Assembly (NCBI GenBank): GCA_949284665.1
Contig: CASDWR010000021.1
Location: 1 to 5,701 of the forward strand
Reading direction: 5' to 3'
Length of the DNA stretch: 5,701 nt
From: an uncultured Rikenellaceae bacterium
GTDB taxonomy: Bacteria; Bacteroidota; Bacteroidia; Bacteroidales; Rikenellaceae
Of this stretch, positions 1 to 5,701 are shown piece after piece. A program made the position numbers and the translations under genes. The stretch's first letter is position 1; the number at the start of each line of letters is the position of its first letter. Below the pieces are notes generated by a model. The model was not told where the DNA came from. It was given only the letters and a program-made list of their open reading frames with translations, and ran no database searches.

Positions 1-26
1 TGACCGGGAAAAACAAATGCTTTCAT
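1..26 (-). CDS. fabD: Malonyl-CoA:ACP transacylase FabD, N-terminal fragment cut by the window edge
   Basis: Only the first eight complete codons and two bases of the ninth are inside the window. On the minus strand an ATG at 26-24 opens MKAFVFPG followed by CA, so the next residue is Gln or His. MKA(F/Y)VFPGQG is the characteristic start of FabD, the cytosolic enzyme that moves malonyl from CoA to acyl carrier protein to supply fatty-acid elongation. The GQG strand-loop lies at the start of its alpha/beta-hydrolase-like fold. A convincing Bacteroidota promoter sits at the right distance upstream (66-97) and reads toward this ATG, which supports a real gene start. The region before the ATG is purine-rich (AAAGAAGAGA) but has no strong Shine-Dalgarno, as is usual in the phylum. 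The identification rests on eight residues plus context. Another protein beginning with VFPG is possible but less likely. Confidence 0.72.
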
Positions 27-65
27 GAAAATCTCTTCTTTTTTTATTTAAGGTCGTTTTGCCCG

Positions 66-97
66 CAAAGGTAGATAAAAAATACCGGGCAGCCAAA
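66..97 (-). promoter_or_regulatory. Bacteroidota-type promoter for the leftward fabD gene
   Basis: On the minus strand, TTTG (97-94) is followed after exactly 20 nt by TACCTTTG (73-66). This is a full match to the Bacteroidota housekeeping sigma pattern: -33 TTTG, spacer of about 19-21 nt, -7 TAnnTTTG. Transcription would start near position 60, giving a leader of roughly 30-35 nt before the fabD ATG at 26. The match, spacing, orientation and downstream start codon all agree. The start site itself is inferred. Confidence 0.72.
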
Positions 98-474
98 TCC
101 GCTGCATCCGCAAAAAGTGCCGCACAACGAATGGCTCTTCCCGGTGTCCTTGGTACCTGGTAAAAGCGCAGATGTCGCGAATCGGACGGATGCGGCTTTG
201 GAATGTTCCACTTCCGATGTTCGGAAAAATGTCGGCCTGACAATTGGGAAATTCACGAAAAAATTCCTAAACTTGCAGGATTATTTCGAGGGTCGATCCT
301 CCGGTCGGGAAAGATGGGGCACAACGGTACAAAGAGTGGCGTGCAGCATCGATGACGGCGGAGCGAGACAAATGCCGGTGGACGGCGGTATGCGGCCCGA
401 TTGTCGCACAGGTCGCCCGGTCGTGGAACACGCTCGTCCGGTGAAGACCATAAGAAAATGAGTACGGGTTTCGT
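98..474. other. Gene-free divergent intergenic region and proposed plsC leader
   Basis: This stretch lies between the fabD promoter and the plsC start codon. Open frames exist on both strands (for example 117-461 plus and 253-717 minus). Their translations are rich in Arg, Pro, Cys and Gly, show no recognisable family motif, and conflict with the promoters and with plsC. I therefore see no gene here. From 98 to 242 nothing stands out. From 276 to 474 is the probable untranslated leader of plsC. I recognise no riboswitch, tRNA or intrinsic terminator in it. It is long for a simple leader and may hold regulation that I cannot name. Confidence 0.5.
243..275 (+). promoter_or_regulatory. Candidate rightward promoter for plsC (and possibly parE)
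   Basis: ATTG (243-246) lies 21 nt upstream of TAAACTTG (268-275). Compared with TTTG-N19-21-TAnnTTTG, the -33 box keeps TTG and the -7 box has one mismatch (C for the first T of TTTG). It is the best plus-strand match I found in the 450 bp before plsC. Transcription would begin near 280-283 and leave a leader of about 190 nt. It is weaker than the fabD promoter, and a start site nearer plsC that departs from consensus cannot be excluded. Confidence 0.42.
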
Positions 475-1206
475 ATGAACGGATTGGTAACTGTCTTCTA
501 TTTTCTGGTGCTGGCCATATGGTCGGTAGCCTATTTCCTTTTCGTCGTGCTGGTCTTTGCCCTGACGGTGGCCTTCGACAAGGAACGTTTGCTGCTCCAC
601 AAGGTGTCGCGCGTATGGGCAAAAAGCATGTTCCTGATGAATCCCCTTTGGAAGATCCGGTTCGAGGGCCGTGAAAATCTCGATGTCGATAAAAACTATG
701 TGATTACCGTGAACCATCAGTCGATGCTCGATATCCCCCTGCTATACGTTTTGCCACACATCAATTTTAAATGGGTAGCCAAACGGGAAGTTTATCGATG
801 GCCTCTTTTCGGCCAGGTGTTGTGGATGCATGGTGACATTACGGTGGAGCAGGGTGCGGTAAAAAGCCGCTATGACCTGATCCGGAAGGGTACGGCACAC
901 CTGGGACGTGGAACGTCGATCATCATTTTCCCTGAAGGAACGCGTAGTAAAACAGGTGAGATCGGTAATTTCAAGGAAGGGGCTTTCCTGCTTGCCAAGG
1001 AGGCCGGTGTAGAGATACTCCCTTGTGTGATCGATGGGACGAAAACCCCGTTCAAGGGGTGGAAAACGGTTCCCAATACCTTTACGGTGAAGGTGATGAA
1101 GCCGATCCCGGCCGAACTCGTGAATACGCTCGGAACAAGAGAACTGATGGGACGGGTGCGCGAGACGACTGTTACGGAACTGAAAGAAATTCGAAACAAA
1201 AGATAG
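475..1206 (+). CDS. plsC: 1-acyl-sn-glycerol-3-phosphate acyltransferase (PlsC/LPLAT family)
   Basis: This 243-residue protein transfers an acyl chain from acyl-ACP or acyl-CoA to the sn-2 position of lysophosphatidic acid. The product is phosphatidic acid, the precursor of membrane phospholipids. All four acyltransferase blocks are visible in order: NHQSMLD (80-86, the HX4D motif with catalytic H81 and D86), the block around KWVAKREVYRWPLFGQ (99-114), the glycerol-phosphate-binding FPEGTRS (152-158), and LPCVIDGT (182-189). Residues 3-33 form a strongly hydrophobic segment, so the enzyme is probably anchored in the inner membrane with its active site facing the cytoplasm. The length is typical of bacterial PlsC. 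The ATG at 475 is forced: an in-frame TAA lies at 451-453 and no other start codon falls between. No clear Shine-Dalgarno is present. parE follows after 33 nt on the same strand, so co-transcription is likely. The exact acyl acceptor cannot be read from sequence: relatives of this family also acylate other lysolipids. Confidence 0.92.
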   Translation: MNGLVTVFYFLVLAIWSVAYFLFVVLVFALTVAFDKERLLLHKVSRVWAKSMFLMNPLWKIRFEGRENLDVDKNYVITVNHQSMLDIPLLYVLPHINFKWVAKREVYRWPLFGQVLWMHGDITVEQGAVKSRYDLIRKGTAHLGRGTSIIIFPEGTRSKTGEIGNFKEGAFLLAKEAGVEILPCVIDGTKTPFKGWKTVPNTFTVKVMKPIPAELVNTLGTRELMGRVRETTVTELKEIRNKR

Positions 1207-1239
1207 GAGCGCGACGCAAGTCGATTTTTTAACTTGAAC

Positions 1240-3096
1240 ATGAGTGAAGTAAGATATACCGAGGAAGACATCAAAACCCTCAGTACGAGAGATCAGATGC
1301 GTTTACGCCCCGGCATGTGGATCGGTAACCTGGGGGATGGATCGCAGCCGGACGACGGCATATATACCCTTATCAAGGAGGTATTGGACAACTCGGTGGA
1401 CGAGTTTATCATGGGCGCCGGAAATCTCATCGAGGTGACGGTGGATGAACAGAAAAGGGTTACCGTAAGAGATTACGGACGGGGGATCCCGCTTAACGTA
1501 CTCTCCGATGCCGTGTCGAAAATCAACACCAGCGGAAAATATGGCTCTGCGGCTTTCAAGAAAACCGTTGGATTGAACGGTGTGGGAGTCAAGGCCGTAA
1601 ATATGCTCTCCGAGTCGTTTGTCGTTCGCAGCGTGCGCGATGGAGAAGCCCGCACGGTATCCTATGAGAAGGGAATCGAGGTGAACGACGTACGTGAGAG
1701 CGGCGTAAATGAAAAAAACGGTACACTCGTCTCCTATGTGGTGGACAAAAGCGTTTTCGGAGAATACGAGTACGTGATGGAGTATGTGGAGCAAAAGATC
1801 AAAACGTATACCTATCTCAATACGGGACTCACCATCAAGTTGAACGGGCAGACCTACGTTTCGAAAAACGGATTGCTCGATCTGCTTAATGAAAACATGA
1901 CCGAAGAACCGTTATACCCTCCCATCCATCTGAAAGGAAATGACATCGAAGTGGCGATTACGCATGGTACGGGATATGGAGAGACCTATTTTTCGTTTGT
2001 CAACAGCCAGCATACCATTCATGGAGGTACGCATCAGACCGCTTTGAGAGAGGCAGTGGTCAAAACACTCAAAGAGTTCTATCGCAAGGATTACGATGCT
2101 TCCGACGTTCGTACTTCGATCGTGGCGGCCATCAGTTTGAGTGTGGAGGAACCCGGTTTCGACAGCCAAACCAAAACTCGACTGGTGTCGAAACTCCTGG
2201 ATCCAAACGGTGAAACGACAATCCGACAATTCGTAATGGATTTCCTGAAAGAACACCTCGATAACTATCTCCACAAAAATCCCGAAACGGCCAACATCCT
2301 CGGCCGGAAAATCGCAGAAAACGAAAAAGAGAGAAAAGCTATCTCCGGTGTTCAGAAAAAGGCCCGCGAAATCGCAAAAAAAGTGAGCCTGAACAACAAA
2401 AAACTGCGGGACTGCAAGATCCATCTGAATGATGAAAAGAGTGACAGACGATTCGATACGATGATCTTTATTACCGAGGGAAACTCGGCCAGCGGATCGA
2501 TCACCCAGAGTCGCGATGCTATGACTCAAGCTGTATTTTCGTTGCGAGGGAAGCCACTGAACAGTTATGGCCTGACGAAAAAAGTAGTGTATGAAAATGA
2601 AGAGTTCAACCTTTTGCAGGCAGCACTGAACATCGATGAGGATATTGATAACCTGCGTTACAACAAGGTGATTATCGCAACCGATGCGGATGTGGACGGC
2701 ATGCATATCCGCATGTTGATTATGACGTTCTTCCTCCAGTTCTTCCCGGACGTGATCCGTCAGAACCACCTGTTCGTGTTGCAAACTCCGCTTTTCCGCG
2801 TGCGCAACAAGAAACAGACGATGTACTGTTACAGCGAGGAGGAGCGTCAAAGGGCAATCAAAGCGTTGGGAGCAAATGCCGAAATCACGCGTTTTAAGGG
2901 ATTGGGTGAAATCTCGGCTCCGGAATTTAAGGAGTTTATAGGTGAAAACATGCGATTGGAGCCGGTACGGCTGACCAAGGAAGACCCCGTGCACGACATG
3001 TTGGAATTTTATATGGGTAAGAATACTTTCGAACGGCAGGGATTTATTATCGACAACTTGCGTATCGAAGCCGATTATGTGGAGGACCTGATATGA
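1240..3096 (+). CDS. parE: DNA topoisomerase IV subunit B (ParE), type IIA ATPase/TOPRIM subunit
   Basis: This subunit binds and hydrolyses ATP to drive strand passage by topoisomerase IV, which decatenates daughter chromosomes. Its length is 618 aa from the ATG at 1240. A TTG at 1234 is in frame, but [12 protein letters not shown] is the more family-like beginning. The GHKL ATPase comes first: EVLDNSVDE (47-55, catalytic E47 and Mg-binding N51), DYGRGIP (78-84) and [11 protein letters not shown] (111-121). The transducer follows, with the QTK loop (310-312) whose Lys reaches the ATP gamma-phosphate. The TOPRIM domain has EGNSASGS (from E413), DADVDG (482-487, metal-binding acidic residues) and RFKGLGE (551-557). 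There is no large TOPRIM insert of the kind seen in proteobacterial GyrB. The motif forms and the adjacent parC favour ParE over GyrB. Oddities are Asn415 where most family members have Asp (EGDS), and Trp27 in RPGMWIG where Tyr is usual. It lies 33 nt after plsC and 179 nt before its partner. Confidence 0.93.
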   Translation: MSEVRYTEEDIKTLSTRDQMRLRPGMWIGNLGDGSQPDDGIYTLIKEVLDNSVDEFIMGAGNLIEVTVDEQKRVTVRDYGRGIPLNVLSDAVSKINTSGKYGSAAFKKTVGLNGVGVKAVNMLSESFVVRSVRDGEARTVSYEKGIEVNDVRESGVNEKNGTLVSYVVDKSVFGEYEYVMEYVEQKIKTYTYLNTGLTIKLNGQTYVSKNGLLDLLNENMTEEPLYPPIHLKGNDIEVAITHGTGYGETYFSFVNSQHTIHGGTHQTALREAVVKTLKEFYRKDYDASDVRTSIVAAISLSVEEPGFDSQTKTRLVSKLLDPNGETTIRQFVMDFLKEHLDNYLHKNPETANILGRKIAENEKERKAISGVQKKAREIAKKVSLNNKKLRDCKIHLNDEKSDRRFDTMIFITEGNSASGSITQSRDAMTQAVFSLRGKPLNSYGLTKKVVYENEEFNLLQAALNIDEDIDNLRYNKVIIATDADVDGMHIRMLIMTFFLQFFPDVIRQNHLFVLQTPLFRVRNKKQTMYCYSEEERQRAIKALGANAEITRFKGLGEISAPEFKEFIGENMRLEPVRLTKEDPVHDMLEFYMGKNTFERQGFIIDNLRIEADYVEDLI

Positions 3097-3275
3097 TCGG
3101 CATCGCTCTATCCGACGATAAGCGAACAGGGATTCCGCCGCACAAAGCACAGTGTAACCAAATTGAAATCCGATGACGGATGGCGGTCGCCCGGTCATGA
3201 AACGAATGACAACATGGCCGCCATGCAAAAGTAAAAACGAATATAAGAGGAAAAGAGAAGAGAGATATCCCGACA
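3097..3275. other. parE-parC spacer with no convincing gene
   Basis: This 179-nt spacer is unusually long for two subunits of one enzyme. I found no plus-strand TAnnTTTG promoter and no terminator-like GC stem followed by a T-run, so read-through from parE is the simplest view. It holds two short inverted repeats (3194-3210 and 3213-3225). Two mini-ORFs are also present: 27 codons at 3093-3176, whose ATG overlaps the parE stop as ATGA, and 28 codons at 3197-3283, which overlaps the parC start. The stretch 3245-3265 is almost pure purine and may help ribosome loading at parC. I do not call a gene here. Confidence 0.5.
3194..3225. repeat. Two adjacent short inverted repeats upstream of parC
   Basis: The first is GTCAT (3194-3198) and its complement ATGAC (3206-3210), separated by 7 nt. 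The second is CATGGC (3213-3218) and GCCATG (3220-3225) around a single central C. As RNA the second would be a 5-bp stem with a 3-nt loop. As DNA it is a 13-bp near-perfect dyad that could bind a dimeric protein. Both are short enough to arise by chance, and no function is assigned. Confidence 0.35.
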
Positions 3276-5701
3276 ATGAATAGAGAAAGAGAAGAAGAAA
3301 AAATCAACGAAGAGACCCCTGACACGACCGGAACGAATGAGATTCCCGCAACGGTCGGAATGGAAAACGAGGCCGATGTCGAAACCGGAGACGATATTCG
3401 CGAAATTGAAATGACCGGCGAGGAAACCTTGTCGAACGGTGCGGAGTTCCCTGCTGAACGTCGTAAGCTCGATGAAAGATTCACCCGTCTCGTCGCCGAT
3501 GGCGTTTCGCGCAAGAAACTTACCGGGATGTACAAGGATTGGTTTCTGGATTATGCTTCGTATGTGATTCTCGAGAGGGCTGTGCCTCACATGGATGATG
3601 GCTTGAAGCCCGTTCAGCGTCGTATTCTCCACTGTATGAGAAAACTGGAGGACGGACGTTACAACAAGGTGGCGGCAATCGTCGGCGATACAATGCACTT
3701 TCACCCTCATGGCGATGCTTCGATCGGCGATGCCCTGGTACAGCTCGGGCAGAAAAACCTTTTGATCGATTGTCAGGGAAACTGGGGTAATATCCTGACC
3801 GGTGATCCTGCTGCTGCGTCGCGTTATATCGAGGCTCGTTTGAGCAAGTTTGCTCTCGATGTGGTTTTCAATCCCAAAATCACCGAATGGATGCTTTCAT
3901 ACGATGGTCGCAATAATGAGCCTGTGACTTTACCCGTGAAGTTTCCGTTGCTCTTGGCTCAAGGCGTCGAGGGAATTGCCGTGGGTCTTGCCTCCAAAAT
4001 ATTGCCCCACAATTTCAATGAACTGATTGACTGTTGTATCGCCGCACTCAAGGGAGAATCGTTCACGCTCTATCCCGATTTCCCGACCGGCGGTCTGGTA
4101 GACTGTTCCCGTTACAACGACGGTTTGCGTGGCGGAACGGTCAAGGTGCGCGCAAAAATCCAGAAAGGGGATAAAAAAACATTGACAATCAGCGAAATCC
4201 CATATGGAACTACCACCGAATCAATCAAAGAATCGATTATCAAGGCAAACGAAAAGGGTAAAATAAAGATCAAACGTGTGGATGACCTGACGGCCGAACA
4301 TGTCGAAATCGTGGTACATGTAAGCAATGACGAGTCGGCCGACAAAACCATCGACGCACTTTATGCCTTTACCGATTGCGAAGTATCCATATCACCCAAC
4401 GCCTGTGTTATTTGCGACGAAAAACCCCATTTCATCGGTGTGAGCGAAATTTTGCGCCGCAGTGCTGAACGGACCAAATACCTGTTGAAAAGGGAGCTCG
4501 AAATTCGACAGGGCGAACTGAACGAAGCTTGGCACATGGCCTCTCTGGAACGGATCTTTATCGAAAACAAGATCTATCAGACCATCGAAGGCTGTACATC
4601 TCGCGAAGCCGCATACAAGGCTGTGGACAAAGGGTTGGGTCCATTCAAAAAACTCTTGCGACGGGAGGTGACACGCGACGATGTGGTCAAATTGACAGAA
4701 TTGAAATTCATCCGCATATCGAAATACGACTCCGTCAAGGCCGATCAGGAGATCAAAAGCATCGAAGAGGAGATGAAACAGGTGCAGTACGATCTGGATC
4801 ACCTTGTGGCGTATGCAATCAATTACTATTGCAAGATCAAGGAAAAATATGGAAAGGGCCGCGAACGATTGAGCGAAATCCGTGAATTCGATTCGATCGA
4901 AGCTACAAAAGTGATTGTGGCCAATGCAAAACTTTATGTCGATCGGGCCGGAGGATTCTTCGGTATCGGGAATGCCATGAAGAAGGAGGAGTATGTTTGC
5001 GACTGCTCGGATATCGACGATGTAATCGTATTCGATACGGAAGGGAACTACGTGATTACACGCGTGAGCGAAAAAGCCTTCTTCGCACCGAACATATATT
5101 ATATAGGAGTATTCAAACGGAATGACGAACGTACCATATATAATGTCCTGTATCGCGATGGGGCACAAGGGGCAATCCTGATGAAACGATGTGCCATCAA
5201 AGGGGTGACCCGTGACAAGGTCTATACAATTACCAAAGGAACTCCTAAAAGCAAAATCCTGTACATGAGTGTCAACCCGAATGGCGAAGCCGAGGTGTTG
5301 AAAATCATATTCCGCCAGCGGACCCGTCTTAAAAAGGCAATCGTCGATCTGGATTTCAGTACATTGGCTATCAAGGGAAGACAGTCGATGGGTAACCTTT
5401 TCTCGCGCTATCCCATTCATCGGATCATGTTGAAAGAGAAAGGAACATCGACGTTGGCAGGTCAGAATATTTGGTTCGACGAGGATGTCCGCAAATTAAA
5501 TACAGATGGTCGTGGTCTCCTGTTGGGTGAGTTCAAGGGCGACGATAAAATTGTCGTCTTTACACGTAACCAGTATTATTTGGCCGGGTACGACCTGGTC
5601 CATCATTTCCCGGAAGATACGGTACGAGTCGAAAAGTATGACGGCAAACGGATCTATAGTGTGGTTTACTGGGATGCGGAACAGAAATACTATTATCTGA
5701 A
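3276..5701 (+). CDS. parC: DNA topoisomerase IV subunit A (ParC), C-terminus beyond the window
   Basis: This is the DNA-cleaving partner of ParE. 808 complete codons are present with no stop; relatives suggest roughly a hundred residues are missing. The ATG at 3276 is the first in frame after a TGA at 3207-3209. Residues 1-80 form a low-conservation, acidic, probably disordered extension. The conserved core begins near LTGMYKDWFLDYASYVI (from 82). The winged-helix cleavage domain has GLKPVQRRIL (109-118), HPHGDASIGD (143-152) and the catalytic pair R183-Y184 in ASRYIEARL; Y184 forms the phosphotyrosine link to DNA. The tower follows, then the coiled-coil gate helices (about 396-430 and 488-540, ending KEKYGKGRERLSEIR). 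From about 550 the C-terminal beta-pinwheel begins. It has no canonical GyrA box (QRRGGKG). GRQSMGN (701-707) occupies a similar setting, which favours ParC over GyrA. Ala148 replaces the Ser that contacts quinolones in E. coli GyrA and ParC, while Asp152 keeps the acidic position. Confidence 0.93.
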   Translation, partial: MNREREEEKINEETPDTTGTNEIPATVGMENEADVETGDDIREIEMTGEETLSNGAEFPAERRKLDERFTRLVADGVSRKKLTGMYKDWFLDYASYVILERAVPHMDDGLKPVQRRILHCMRKLEDGRYNKVAAIVGDTMHFHPHGDASIGDALVQLGQKNLLIDCQGNWGNILTGDPAAASRYIEARLSKFALDVVFNPKITEWMLSYDGRNNEPVTLPVKFPLLLAQGVEGIAVGLASKILPHNFNELIDCCIAALKGESFTLYPDFPTGGLVDCSRYNDGLRGGTVKVRAKIQKGDKKTLTISEIPYGTTTESIKESIIKANEKGKIKIKRVDDLTAEHVEIVVHVSNDESADKTIDALYAFTDCEVSISPNACVICDEKPHFIGVSEILRRSAERTKYLLKRELEIRQGELNEAWHMASLERIFIENKIYQTIEGCTSREAAYKAVDKGLGPFKKLLRREVTRDDVVKLTELKFIRISKYDSVKADQEIKSIEEEMKQVQYDLDHLVAYAINYYCKIKEKYGKGRERLSEIREFDSIEATKVIVANAKLYVDRAGGFFGIGNAMKKEEYVCDCSDIDDVIVFDTEGNYVITRVSEKAFFAPNIYYIGVFKRNDERTIYNVLYRDGAQGAILMKRCAIKGVTRDKVYTITKGTPKSKILYMSVNPNGEAEVLKIIFRQRTRLKKAIVDLDFSTLAIKGRQSMGNLFSRYPIHRIMLKEKGTSTLAGQNIWFDEDVRKLNTDGRGLLLGEFKGDDKIVVFTRNQYYLAGYDLVHHFPEDTVRVEKYDGKRIYSVVYWDAEQKYYYL

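Noticed and set aside
44..256. 70-codon minus-strand open frame
   Set aside because: It spans the fabD promoter and has no recognisable motif. The real minus-strand gene starts at 26 in a different context.
117..461. 114-codon plus-strand open frame before plsC
   Set aside because: It shows no recognisable motif or plausible hydrophobic core, and it runs through the best plsC promoter candidate. It looks like a chance open frame.
253..717. 154-codon minus-strand open frame
   Set aside because: It overlaps the conserved 5' half of plsC and the proposed leader, and its composition is that of a shadow frame.
1234..1239. TTG at 1234 as the parE start
   Set aside because: An ATG six bases downstream (1240) gives a more family-like N-terminus, and there is no Shine-Dalgarno favouring TTG.
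1225..1239. Possible promoter (TTTTTTAACTTG) just before parE
   Set aside because: It does not fit TAnnTTTG and no -33 element is correctly spaced. The 33-nt gap after plsC is better explained by co-transcription.
3226..3233. Minus-strand TACTTTTG matching the -7 element TAnnTTTG
   Set aside because: No TTTG or TTG lies 19-21 nt upstream on that strand, and it would transcribe antisense into parE with no gene to serve.
1912..3276. 454-residue open frame antisense to parE
   Set aside because: It lies entirely opposite a well-supported gene. Its translation is rich in Phe, His, Cys and Arg with no family motif, as expected for the reverse complement of a biased coding sequence.
4392..5420. 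342-residue open frame antisense to parC
   Set aside because: The same reasoning applies: the plus strand encodes conserved ParC coiled-coil and pinwheel sequence throughout, and the antisense product has no recognisable domain.
1234..5701. gyrB/gyrA instead of parE/parC
   Set aside because: The EGNSASGS and HPHGDASIGD motif forms, the absence of a canonical GyrA box and the adjacent subunit pair fit topoisomerase IV better than gyrase.

Overview
The window is an ordinary chromosomal housekeeping segment, almost certainly from a member of the Bacteroidota and probably of the order Bacteroidales. Three things point there. The topoisomerase IV subunits carry the Bacteroidota-type forms of their motifs (EGNSASGS in ParE, HPHGDASIGD in ParC). 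The two promoters I can propose follow the phylum's own pattern (TTTG or TTG, a spacer of about 19-21 nt, then TAnnTTTG) rather than the E. coli -35/-10 pattern. The genes also lack strong Shine-Dalgarno sequences. I cannot name a genus.

Layout. At the extreme left edge (1-26, minus strand) are the first nine codons of a gene reading MKAFVFPG(Q/H), which I recognise as the start of fabD (malonyl-CoA:ACP transacylase). It has a well-formed promoter at 66-97 and is divergent from everything else. A gene-free stretch of about 450 bp follows, with a weaker plus-strand promoter candidate at 243-275. Three co-directional plus-strand genes come next: plsC (475-1206, 1-acylglycerol-3-phosphate acyltransferase), parE (1240-3096, topoisomerase IV ATPase/TOPRIM subunit) and parC (3276 to beyond the right edge, topoisomerase IV cleavage subunit). 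The parC reading frame is open to the last base and has no stop in the window.

How the genes work together. ParE and ParC form the ParC2ParE2 heterotetramer that unlinks daughter chromosomes, so their adjacency makes a functional unit. PlsC and FabD both serve phospholipid synthesis: FabD makes malonyl-ACP for fatty-acid synthesis, and PlsC puts the second acyl chain on glycerol phosphate. They flank one intergenic region and are divergently transcribed. plsC and parE are 33 nt apart and are probably co-transcribed. parE and parC are separated by 179 nt of non-coding DNA containing small inverted repeats and mini-ORFs of unproven meaning.

I found no mobile element, CRISPR array, RNA gene, toxin-antitoxin pair or defence system, and no sign of an undescribed multi-gene system. 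The most useful secondary observations are the non-canonical residues at quinolone-contact positions in both topoisomerase subunits, the edge fragment of fabD with its promoter, and the unexplained leader and spacer sequences.
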